Translations under genes and position numbers: made by a program
Shown here: piece by piece, positions 38,487 to 48,481 of the stretch
Layout: each line of letters begins with the position of its first letter
Position numbering within the stretch: the first letter of the stretch is position 1
The notes under the pieces: model-generated
Seen by the model: the letters and a program-made list of their open reading frames with translations, nothing else
Told to the model about the DNA's origin: nothing
Databases searched by the model: none
NCBI GenBank assembly: GCA_009733575.1
Contig: ML769385.1
Span: forward strand, 733,188-797,187
DNA length: 64,000 nt
Direction: 5' to 3'
Source: Gymnopus androsaceus JB14
Lineage: Eukaryota; Basidiomycota; Agaricomycetes; Agaricales; Omphalotaceae

Positions 38487-40375
38487 TTAAAAGTTCACTG
38501 CCTCAAGATTGGTTCCCTGGTCAAAGCTATTAGCATATCAGAAGCTCAGGCTATCAGAACGTACCAATTTCGGTAGACGAACGTATGCGTCAGTACCTAA
38601 AATGCAGTTCAGCCTACATAAAGAAACATCCAGATCAGATCATACTTACCATAGCCGTCTAGCGAGACCAATTCCAGCGAGCCGCCAAAATATCTGCATC
38701 CAAAGTTGCTCGCAAAAAAACAAAAACACGAATTAAACGGGGTCAACTCACGTTGCAAATATATTGCTCATAGGAAGCCCGATACCCATTCTAGCATGCT
38801 TCCCGACCCCAGCTTCCTTCTCCGGATCGGGTGGGCGGTTCCAGCTCTCAACTTGTTCGTGCACTGTAGCCCATATGCCATGTGAACTGGCAGTACGAAG
38901 CGACCCTAAACGAGAATGTTCCATTCGAGCACTATTCCGTTTATGGGAAAAGGAGAATAGATCAGACGGATGGTGGACTTGGTTTTGCAAAGCAAGCAAT
39001 CCCCCGCCTGCTAACGAAATGAGAATGCTTGACAGAATTGAGTAATATGAACTAGCCTTGATCAGATATCCGAATACCAACGGCATTATCTCCTGCTGCT
39101 ATGGTGGCTCTTATTGGAGGTAGTGGTTCAGAGTCCACTTGCTTTGCTCTTGTCGCTCGTATTGACTAGCATGCAAGATGTAAATCTTTGCGCAAAGGAA
39201 ATAAAATCGAACTCACATTCTTCAATAACTCAAAAACAATGTACCTGCATTAGTGTAAGCAACTAGAAATGAAAATAATCGAGCAACACACTCTAGATGC
39301 GCCCGTATATAGGAAAACTTCATATCATCCCCTTCAACGATAACCTCTACCGGGGCTTGGGTTCTTTCCGCGTTGGCAAGTTCCAGCGATTGGTGTTTGA
39401 GTAGACTTGCACACTTTTCAATGCTGGCCTTGACGTTCAATCCTGTGGTTATGATCCCTACATTTGGTTCGGAAGATTCCCAAGGCTTGTGTTTGCCTGC
39501 ATAGCTCTCTGATAGAGCAATGTGATGGTGAGCAAGGACGCGACGGGATATTCGAGAGACGAGCATTCGGCGCATGAAAGAATCAAGATCGTCTGGGGCT
39601 AGATACGGGGAAGATAATGACATTCCAAGAGACAGACTTGGAATCACGGTAGCACTAGGAGTCATATATATAAGTCCCTCGACTAGATTGAGAGCTGCCA
39701 AGCACGTACTGTTCGTCCAAAAGCGTTGTCAAAAACTGGCAAAAGGCTTCGTTCTCTTTTAGATTCGTTATTGGCGGATACTTCCTGAATCTGGTGTTCG
39801 ATCTTTAGCATTCGTGACGGAAACGCAAAGACGGACCAGTACTTCTCAAACGCAGACCAATACAGCTGTGAGATATTCTATGAGACTGACAAGGTTGGAG
39901 ACAATGGTTTACGAACCTCATAGACCTTTGCGACTCCTTCTTGAGTTACGACAATATACGGTAATTTCTGAAGATCTCGCAGGCGATGGGCTATTCGGAC
40001 AGGCAACTCGGTGCGAACATAGTTTGCGCTCTATGAAAGGGAGGTGAGTTGCGTTCGAGAAGGTATGAGACATGCCAACTTTGACCAAACGATCCTCGTC
40101 CATGGAGCGGCCAAAAAAGACCTATATCACAGTCATTTTGAGTTTAATTCTCAGATTCGGAAAGCCCACAAGTTGTCGCAGAGTCATCGGTTTTGGCTCC
40201 TTGGAAGCATAGACGTCCAATTGCTTGTTCTGATAGGAAATGAGTAAACTGGAGGAGCATTATTGTTAGATTCCTCAACTTGGTAAAAACTAAGGGCCGT
40301 TGATTCAAATCTTCGTGAGCATTTCATAAAGAAATGTGGTGTTTTTACACTGCAGCGAGTCGAGAGGCAGGACAT
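38487..40375 (-). CDS. Mitochondrial PDK/BCKDK-type protein kinase
   Basis: Histidine-kinase-like serine kinase that inhibits pyruvate or branched-chain 2-oxoacid dehydrogenase. Start ATG 40375 with an Arg/Ser-rich mitochondrial leader. Family blocks in order: MTLRQLVFFGRSMDEDRLVK, YVRTELPVRIAHRLRDLQKL, SAFEKYWSVF, FMRRMLVSRISRRVL, NVGIITTGLNVKASIEKCAS, N-box YIVFELLKNSIRA, GDNAVGIRISDQGGGL (G-box) and GIGLPMSNIFAT, YFGGSLELVSLDGYGTDAYV. Stop TAA 38487. The intron inside the G-box (39056-39008) has a GC donor; using the next GT would create a stop. Which dehydrogenase it regulates cannot be read from the sequence. Confidence 0.92.
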
Positions 40376-40474
40376 TGGGATGCGGAGATAGAGTATGACT
40401 ATGATTCATGTCCAAGTGTTATTGAGCGCCAAAATGACTCGCACAGAATTCAAACACATGTAGCGCACGCCAAA

Positions 40475-41523
40475 TCAAAGAATTCGTTCTGATTTCAATG
40501 CACCTATTATCAAATAGGCAGAACGCCTATCTCTGTCTACACCAGTCCAGTCTCCTCTGCGTTTTACAGGTATATCTTCGTCCCCGTATACAAAGATATC
40601 ATCACTGCCGCTGTTTTCTTTCTCCTTTGCTTCAGACACTTCCTTCTCAGCTTTCTCCTCCTCCTCTCGATCCCAGAGCACATCCTCCCACTGTGCATCA
40701 CTGATTGTTACGGCAACTGTCTCTGCGTCGGGAAGGTTGGGCAAAACAGAAGTCAGCAGGTTGGACAAAAGCTCCGAGGTTCCGTCAGCGCCTGGCCCAA
40801 CATTCAATCCTGGAAGTGGAAGGTATTCGGCCTGTTATGCGTGTTTAGTATGCAGATTTGTATGAGAAGAAGAAGATCGTAACCTCGAGAAGCATTCCTT
40901 TCGTTTCTCCACCAGTCATTGTCACAATGCCAGCCCGAACAACCCAATCTGTCCCGATACCAAAGACCTGACCCTCGATGATGAGTTGATGGCCAGATGT
41001 CTGACCTCTCGGAGCACCGCTGGTCGATACCTGTCGCATAGGAACCCATCGAGCTTTCAATTGGCCTAGAAGCTGCTCAAGAGCGCCAGGAGGATTCAGC
41101 GTTAAGAAGGTTGTCCGATAATGAGTAGGTTGAAAGTTTGGCGGGACAGTTTTGTCGGCGATTGCTTGGACAACATCGGCACGAGTGAGAGCCAGAGGAT
41201 CTTCAAGAAGAACAAAGACATTGTCGTACATTTGCAAGGTGGACATGGTACGTTCTGACGGTATCTGAAATCCAGGAGTTTGAGACAGCGTAGAACGATA
41301 GGATTTTACGGCCAGATTCCAAGGACCTTTTGGGATACCCTGTGAGCTGTATTAGTCCATCTCCAAGCCTTGGAGAGCAACAGGCTGACATTATGGTTTT
41401 CGAGTATATTTTTCCGTATAAGTTGCAAGCCATCTGTTGGCGCATTTATCCAGCGGGCTAGACTAATAGGTGTAAGAGTGTGTACTGTATATCGATGAAT
41501 AATACTCACCCAGTCAAACCCAT
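40475..41523 (-). CDS. MED20: Mediator subunit Med20 (Srb2)
   Basis: Head-module subunit of the Mediator complex, with a TBP-related fold. A short first exon (ATG 41523, MGLT) is followed by RWINAPTDGLQLIRKNI, then, across an intron with a clear TACTAATA-like branch site, GPWNLAVKSYRSTL. YDNVFVLLEDPLALTRADV, KARWVPMRQ, IEGQVFGIGTDWVVRAGIV and GMLLEAEYLPLPG complete the family pattern. An acidic tail ends at 40475. An apparent stop at 41322 is intronic in phase and not a defect. It shares an 86 bp divergent promoter with ORC4. Confidence 0.88.
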
Positions 41524-41609
41524 CTCGAAGTCGGGAAGAAAGAGTCACGAATCACAGCACGTGCATCGTGTCATTCGAGCGTGACCTGTTGTTCTTGTCC
41601 TTAACCTTC
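41524..41609. promoter_or_regulatory. 86 bp divergent promoter MED20 / ORC4
   Basis: Start codons of two essential nuclear genes lie head-to-head with 86 bp between them. The spacer contains CACGTGC near 41560 and no TATA box. Confidence 0.5.
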
Positions 41610-43659
41610 ATGCCGAAACGAAAAGCTCCCTCGAGTCCTATCGACGAATCTCCTTCAAAGCGTGTTACTCGCTCAAAAGGCCTGGCTCCTAGCCTTTCTC
41701 TGCCCAAAAGCTCGCCTCGGAAATCTCGAGTTGCGAAACAACCCACTCCAGAGGATGATTCTAGTGTACCAGACAGCGACGATGAACTTGATTTACTCGA
41801 GGAGGTGCCGACGACGCCCTCGAAAAAGCAGAAGAAGTTGGTTCAGATTGTAGAGCCGAACTCCAGTCGTTCTCGCGTGGAGCCCCAGGCTTCTCCGTCC
41901 AAAAAGCCGCGATTTGTATATGGTAAACGAGGCGACAACAGTCGCGCTTCACCTCGAAAAGTTGTGCAACTGGAAACTCCATCTCTTACCCCTCCTCCTC
42001 CTCCTCCTGCTATCGCTTCTCCTCAACGTTCCCCTTCTCGACGTGTCGTCCAAGGGAGTTCTACCTGAACATCTCCACGACTCTTTAGTCTGTCAAAAGC
42101 GCGCAGTCCTTGGCGCTTTGCAACATCCCCCGGCCACTGTACCGGGAGATAATGACGAGCATTCCACCAATGAGATTGCAGTCAAACAATTGGGTGATCT
42201 CTTGGATGGAACCGTAAATCGAGGCGAAGGAAATAGCTGTTTGTTGCTGGGTCCGCGAGGAAGCGGTAAAACTCTGGTGAGTAAGGTCTAATTGTACGCG
42301 CACTGGTATTGAATTTCGTTGCAGGCAGTCGAATCATGCATATCCAACCTAAAGGAAGCTCCCATCGTTATCCGACTCTCAGGTTGGGTTCAAACCAACG
42401 ATCGTCTTGCTATGCGAGAGATATCGCGCCAACTGAGCTCTCAAGTCTTGCCATCTCTTCTACCCGAAACTCCAGCAGACGTCTCGCCAGGGGACGACGA
42501 CGAGAACCCTTTCCTTGATACCCCTACCGAGAACACTGAATCAATAGAGCTTTCAGTCTCTCCTGCTCATATGCACACGCTGATTGCATGTATTCCTACC
42601 CTTGGTCGACCGACAATCATCGTTCTAGATGCATTTGACCTTTTTGCACAACACCCTCGTCAATCCTTGCTCTACTCTCTTCTCGACACCGTCCAAAGCT
42701 TGAGAGCAGGAGGCGGAAACAAGGGTCTAGCTGTCATAGGCATAACCACTCGCATTGACTCTATCGTACTGCTAGAGAAACGCGTCAAGAGTCGTTTCTC
42801 TGGACGTATGATCAGAACATCTGCTTTAAGCAGGGCTTCTTATTGGAAGGACATCGCCAGGTCAATGCTTTTACCCAACATTGCGCAGATGAAGTAGATG
42901 ATCAATTTAGCGAAGCTTGGAAATCAACTGTGGATGAATTTTTAGCAGATGCTAAGACCATTCGTCTCTTGGAAGAAGCATGCAGTATTGCTGGCGATGT
43001 CAGGCTACTCACCCGTATGCTCGTAGGTCTTCTGTTATTCTCAGCTGTATTTCTCAGCTGGTTAACCATTACCGGCAGATATCTCCCGTGTTGAATCTCA
43101 AACCCACCTCGCCCTGGTTGACGGCTGCCCAACTCGAGCACTCCGCCGAGACTCAGCGTATCCGACCAGAGTTTCTTTACCTTCACAGTACGTTTAGTTT
43201 CTTCAATATCTTGGTCACCGATATAAATCCTCTCGCAGATTACAACTATCCATCGCTCTGTCTTCTGATAGCATTCTACCAGGCCGAGGGTGATGGATAT
43301 CCTGCGCTTACATTTGAGATGCTTCACGACTATGTCCGTAACGCGATCCGTGTCTCGTTTTCTGCACCAGTACAGATAAATGGCGGTGGCATTGGTATGA
43401 CTAGATGCTCGAGGCCAGTGCTTTGGGCTGTAAGTACCCGTCTCATATTCTTTCTCTTGCTATTTACTGAATTGCTGTTCAGGCATTCGAGCAGCTGGTT
43501 TCAGCCCAGATCTTTGTTCCACTATCGGGATCGTCTATGGGCGTAGGCAAGGACTTTCACAAGTATCGGTGCTCGGTACATAGGGAAGATGTGAGAAAGA
43601 GTGTAGAGAAGAATGGAAACATGAGTCTGAATAGGTTCCTAAAACGTGTAACGAGCTAA
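41610..43659 (+). CDS. ORC4: Origin recognition complex subunit 4
   Basis: AAA+ subunit of the six-protein complex that marks replication origins. Start ATG 41610; a long basic Ser/Pro linker (SPSKRVTRSKG, SPRKSRV) precedes the AAA+ core. Core motifs: CQKRAVLGALQHP, Walker A LLLGPRGSGKTL, RLSGWVQTNDRLAMREI, Walker B IIVLDAFDLFAQ, GLAVIGITTRID (sensor) and VKSRFSGRMI. The C-terminal winged-helix part includes LCLLIAFYQAEGDGYPALTF and ends RFLKRVTS, TAA 43657-43659. Two frame breaks fall between conserved blocks: one extra base near 42050 and one missing near 42884. Neither is explained by an intron. Confidence 0.9.
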
Positions 43660-43865
43660 CTTCTACATTTTTAGATAGATAAATTTATAGTTACACTTAT
43701 GATTTTTCATTTCCACGTTACAATCATTTATATCAACACTAAAAGGACAGATTGATCTGATGGATCTAATCGGGACTTGATCAGCCCGACAACAATTGCG
43801 ACGCAACAGACTTTACAGCTTGCATTGTTACTTAGGATAATATACAGACGACATCGCTATTTGAT

Positions 43866-44549
43866 TTAGTTGTAGTCCACGATTTCTTCGTCGAGAACAA
43901 ACTCTTGAGGCTGGGAGTCAGCAAGAGCCTGCTGAGCCTGCTTCTTGGCTTCGCGCTTAGCCTTCTCCTTGTCAATGAAGTCGAGCTATGAACAAGTCAG
44001 GGACTAGACAATGAATGAAAACGCTGAGCCACTCACTCCTTTGGTCTCAACCTCACGGTCAACAAAAGCACCGACAAAGCCAGCGATAAGTTCCTTGGCC
44101 TTTGCGTGCGAGTCAGGTTGACCGTTGGCCGCACAGTGGTTCTCGTACGCCTTGGCAGCCTATCAAAGAAGATCGATTAGAGATCGCCCCCATCGATACA
44201 GAGAAAGAGTAACATACCTCGTAGGCAGCTGCACCGGAAATCAACTTGAGGAAAGAAGATTAGAAATCGTCGAGGATGATCTATCTTTGTCTACCTACCT
44301 CGTGGCTGACTTCGGCTATTAGACAAAGGCTTGAGCTCGTTCTTCAGAATGCATATGCAGGAATTAAATACCTTTGTGGGGAGCTTGCTGGAACTGGTCG
44401 TAAGCTTGAGCTTGGTCACTGTGAGTGAGCGAAGAGATGAGCAGATGAAGGAGAGACTTGACGCGATGAGGGGTACCTGTCGCTAGAGAACCAACCTGAA
44501 ATGGTCGTTAGTAAATGGAGAATCGATCTTTGAGAGTAGACTGACCCAT
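43866..44549 (-). CDS. CipC-like protein (DUF3759) 1
   Basis: Small helical protein of the CipC family, named from a concanamycin-induced Aspergillus protein and often stress- or host-induced in fungi; function unknown. The mature reading is MGWFSSDSDQAQAYDQ, then APHKAEVSHELISGAAAYEA, NGQPDSHAKAKELIAGFVGA, VDREVETKG and a Lys/Ala-rich end closing DEEIVDYN. The first exon is only 4 nt (ATGG) before a GT-AG intron. At least six introns cut a protein of about 118 residues. A TATA word lies 80-87 bp upstream of the start. Paralogue at 47407-47883. Confidence 0.88.
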
Positions 44550-45060
44550 ATTGTTATTGTTATGAAGAAATAAAGTGATAAAAGTGAGGTGATGAAGGTC
44601 TTGAAGAAAGTGCGCAGGTCCTGTCCCCCTTATATACCCCGAAAAGGAGTTTGCCGAAACCAAATATAAACTAAATACTTGTAGTCACTCTGAGTCTCGA
44701 ACGGTTGTCACTGCGATATGCATTTGATGCTAAGGTACATACATACAATTTTATGTGATGGTTCTGGTACAGTAACAGGTTGTACAACGATTCTTGGATT
44801 GTGAATGACTGAAATAAGGTTGGTTTCGAAAGAAAGTGATCCAGTGAAGAAAGAGAGAAGACGATAATGTGGATGTATGCCCCGCGAAGACGATAACGGA
44901 GAGCTAAGAAAGAACTTGAGAAACACGAAATACTGGAAAGATTGATCAACGGAATGCCAAAGGAGTGATTGTATTGTAAACTTGAGAAAGGGAAAAAAAG
45001 GAAAGCTCCGATAAAAGACAATGTATGTAAAGTGAGGCGGAATCTTAGCCAGCCTGAGGC
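44550..45060. other. Spacer, CipC-like 1 promoter
   Basis: Apart from the TATA/AGGGG promoter it contains GA-rich stretches around 44830-44900 and hydrophobic open frames on the minus strand (about 44671-45067) that reflect composition rather than a gene. It also takes in the 3' flank of the membrane protein gene ending at 45061. Confidence 0.4.
44629..44636 (-). promoter_or_regulatory. TATA box with adjacent AGGGG, CipC-like gene 1
   Basis: On the coding strand TATATAAG is followed directly by GGGGG, 80-87 bp before the start codon. AGGGG/CCCCT words flank it on both sides, resembling the yeast stress-response element; this suits a stress-induced gene but is inferred only from sequence. Confidence 0.45.
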
Positions 45061-47214
45061 TCACCAAGCCAGGCCCACGTCGACTTCCCTGGTATCAAAA
45101 GTTCAAAGATAAGCAACGTTATGATGGGGATATACGAAAGAGACTAACTGTTGTGCAACTTGAAGCTGCGCTTGTACCTGCTGCTCCTCTTCCAGCTCCT
45201 CATTAGTCTCAAGCAACGGCGCCAACAACATCCCATGCTCATACGCCCCAGGAATAACGGCGTCATACAGCATCGGATCATCGTACGCACTCATCCGGAA
45301 GGATTCCATCCTCACTGCGTCCAACTCCAACAGTCCCAGATCAACCTCCATAGAACGCGAAGCCACCATCGTCGTTTTCTTCAGAATAGACTTTGGGCTC
45401 ACTTTACGCTCTCCGCTATGAGCACTGGCAACTTCGGAGACCGCCTTTGATCTTGCTGACGCGTTAGAACTGACAGATTGAGGCCTAGCAGGCCTGCCAG
45501 ATTCTGCGCTGCTTCCCCTAGGAGGAGTAGGAATAGCGGGAATTTCTTCGTCTACTAGAACGGAAGAGTGTCGAGAATGATGAGATGATTTGGAGGAAGA
45601 TGATTGTGCCAACGCCGATCCTGACCCCGACTCGGCCGACCTGGAATGCTGGATCAATGCCTTGAAGCTATCATCCATAAACAGGCTATCATCCCACTGA
45701 CTCGTCTCCTCCACGAGCTCCTGAATGATCCCAAGCATCGCGTCCGCGTCGTCTACTTCCGATGTTCTAGGCGAAGATTCGAAGCCAGATCCAGTGACGA
45801 TATGTTGGGACATGAAACCAGAACTGGGGGCGGAAGATGGGGTTTGAGAGGCTCTACGATGAGCGAAGCGACTACGCTCCGTTTCGGATTCGATCTGCGA
45901 TATTCCACTGCCACCTTCAAGTCCCATCCCCCAACAAGACGGGTATCCAATGCCCAGATCAGCGTAATTTTGCTGCTTTTTATCGGATGCCTCGGTAGGA
46001 ATGGTAGAGAAAATCTCTTTCTGTGCGAGTTTATTTAAATTTGCTTGGGAAAGTTCAGGAAGCGTCACAATTCTGAGTGGAGAAGGACCGATGACAGGAC
46101 TCTTCCGACTGCGAACAGAAGGTGATCTCGTAGGCTTGGGTTTCATACGCGAAACAGATGTCTGCGAAAAGCGACGTGACGCTGTATCCGATACCATGTC
46201 AAAGGCTTGGTCCTGAGGATCTGAATCGGTATCGGTATCGCTGCTCGGTAGCTTGATTTTTGGAGACAACGCATATGGGAAAGAGATGTAGCTTCGTCCC
46301 TCGGCTGGAGCTAAACCTGGGAGGCCGGGAAGTGGAGACAACATTACTGAAGCCGGCAATGGAGGTAGAGGAGGGATACCCGAGCGATTAGATTTTGATA
46401 TCGTTCTAAAATGGGTCGAGGAAGGATAGGGCGAGCTCCGTTCAAAGTCAAGGAAAGAAGTATGACTTTTCGGTGAAAAAGGTAGAGGTGTGTCTGTATC
46501 TCTAGTCGAATCGATCATCCTGAGTCCCGGAGTAGATAAAGAATCTGAGCGACGGCTCTTGGAACTTTTAAGACTAGAGTGTCTCTTCCGGCGATCCTCA
46601 GAGTTGACTTGACGCGTTACAGGAAGAGAATGGCGCCGACTGGACGAATTGGTCTGTGCATCAGCAGGATAGGATGGCAGTGAAGCGTAGGAAGGAGGAG
46701 GACGCGACGTAGCGACTAGAGTGTTTGAAAAAGCGCGACTTGGGTAACTATCCGAGTTGGTCGAATAGTGACGAGTACTGCGGCCAAGTCCGCCAAACTC
46801 GCTGATAGAAAACCTCGAAGTACGATTCTGGCTGCGGCGAGACTGAAATTGAAGCTGATTCGAATAGATGGATGGCCCATCATAAAGAGTCTTTACGCTA
46901 GTCTCCCAAGAAGGCGATCCAAATAGGCCGACAAAAAAGGCAGCCTTACCAGGCTTAGCGAGCTTTTCGGAACTGTAAAAGAATGAAGTCACAGAGCGAT
47001 GCGAAGATTGAAGAGAACAATCGGAAATATTGTAGGAAACATGGAGGCGCCTGTATCTCATATACAGCAACTTGGCGATGACCAGGATAGTGACAGAAAG
47101 AGCGACGGCGAGCAAAGCTGCAAAAGAAGCAGCGCTGCTCGAAGAATTCAACACATTGATAGGATACGCTGAGACCAAGGGCATTAGAGGAAATAACAGA
47201 ATTATTGAGGACAT
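45061..47214 (-). CDS. Large single-pass membrane protein with disordered cytosolic domain
   Basis: Not identified. One exon of about 690 codons from ATG 47214, then probably a short last exon after a GTTAGT intron (EVDVGLAW, TGA 45061). The first 16 residues (MSSIILLFPLMPLVSA) are a signal peptide; after a dozen luminal residues a helix (FAALLAVALSVTILVIAKLL) crosses the membrane, followed by RYRR. The remaining 630 residues are Ser/Arg/Pro-rich, with scattered short blocks (SETERSRFAHRR, DVVDADAMLGIIQEL-like, VDLGLLELDAVRMESF). The long uninterrupted exon is unusual among these intron-rich neighbours. Its place between the two CipC-like genes and its topology suggest a surface or secretory-pathway protein with a signalling tail; that is a guess. 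Confidence 0.75.
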
Positions 47215-47235
47215 GACGGTAAGAGCGAGAGTTTA

Positions 47236-47242
47236 GCGCGCG
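47236..47242. promoter_or_regulatory. GCGCGCG element before membrane-protein gene
   Basis: CpG alternation 22-28 bp before the start codon at 47214; same word and spacing as at 19665-19672 and 31472-31479. Confidence 0.3.
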
Positions 47243-47406
47243 TCATATCTCAACATTGAAGTTGCTCGTGTGCAGCGATTATGGTCAACTTGGCGGCATA
47301 TTGTGAAGCTATTGTGTTAGTTACTCACAATGCAACATCGAGCCGTTTGGAGCATTTTATTTGTACATTCCGTTTGGTTCACACTACAATTTCGTCGCTA
47401 CATTAT

Positions 47407-47883
47407 TTAATAGTCCCCAGAGTCAGCAAGACCCTGCTCGGCCTGCTGCTTGGCCTGGTGCTTAGCCTTCTCCTTGTCAACATAGTCGAGCTATGAACCC
47501 AAGTTAAATATATAAGTATCAAGAAAATGCGCTGGCACTCACTCCCTTGGTCTCAACCATGCGGTCAATGAAGCCACCGGTGAGAGCAGCAATCATCTCC
47601 TTGGCCTCAGCGTGCGAGTCAGGCTTGCCATTTTCTGCGCAATGCTTCTCGTAGGCCTTGGCAGCCTATCGAACAACCGATTAGAAGTCGTCAGAAACAT
47701 GGATCAGCACCACATACCTCGTAGGATGCAGCACCAGCGAGCAATTCGTGACTTAGCTCAGCCTTGTGGGGCGCGTTGTTGACTTGGTCCCAAGCATTAG
47801 CCTGGTCACTATAAGGAGCGAATGAGCGGGTGAACGAAAGAACCGAGCGGATAAGGGTACCTGTCGCTAGAAAACCAACCCAT
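47407..47883 (-). CDS. CipC-like protein (DUF3759) 2
   Basis: Second CipC-family gene, same strand and about 3 kb from the first. Reading: MGWFSSDSD (uninterrupted in one exon), then NAPHKAELSHELLAGAASYE, NGKPDSHAEAKEMIAALTGG, RMVETKGLDYVDKEKAKHQA and the end GLADSGDY, TAA 47407. The tail is shorter than in paralogue 1. The introns after ATGG, after HK and after SHE that divide paralogue 1 are absent here, while those after GACAG and after the Tyr-Glu codon pair are shared. A TATAAAAG box lies 81-88 bp upstream. Confidence 0.88.
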
Positions 47884-48481
47884 ATTGTGTTATAAAAAGA
47901 GGTGAAGTGTGGTGAAAGTGTTGAAGAGAGGAAAGGTGAGAAACAACTGAGCTTCTGACCGACCTTTTATACCCAGATCGTCCCAGATCCAAAAATACCC
48001 ATGACGTCCTTCTTTCCGCCATCGATAGCGACTCGGCCTGGCTGTGTACATGGCTACAATCTCATCTCATCTCATAAATTGGCTTTAGCTTGTTCTTTCA
48101 GTGATATCATAGAAATTTAGCCCGAAATCATGATGGATGAGCTGGAGTGACTCTTTGAGCACGTTGACGCATAGAAACCCTCCTTTTCGGATTGAACTTG
48201 GCGGTTCTTTCTGTCTAATTTCACCGGCCTTCAAGATAAGGAAGGAAGTGATGATTGAATTTCGACAGGTCAGCTGCGTATTTATTGCGCGCAATCAAGC
48301 CATCGGTCGCTGCAGTAAGGTGATCAACATACAAACGATGGAAGCGATGGAACGATGGACTCGAGCTTTGGGGATTTGGAGCTGCACTAAGTAGTAAATA
48401 GGGGTGTGAATATATGAGCGTCATCGAGCCGATCATTTGACATGGCGCTCCTCTGCGCTCCTTCGGACCCAAACATCCAGA
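47884..48481. other. Divergent intergenic region
   Basis: 598 bp between CipC-like gene 2 and the lipase start. It holds the TATA box of the CipC gene, a short (CATCT)n tract at about 48058-48075, and overlapping short open frames on both strands that I do not support as genes. Confidence 0.4.
47964..47971 (-). promoter_or_regulatory. TATA box, CipC-like gene 2
   Basis: TATAAAAG on the coding strand, 81-88 bp before the start codon, the same spacing as the TATA box of paralogue 1, so the two promoters share architecture. Confidence 0.45.

Noticed and set aside
41300..41345. Apparent frameshift and stop in MED20
   Set aside because: An intron with donor GTCAGC and a good branch site, ending at CACAG before GGTATCCC, restores the family motif GPWNLAVKSYRSTL, so there is no break.
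44671..45067. Two overlapping hydrophobic minus-strand open frames
   Set aside because: Composition is driven by GA/TC-rich DNA; no start context, splice logic or topology supports a protein.
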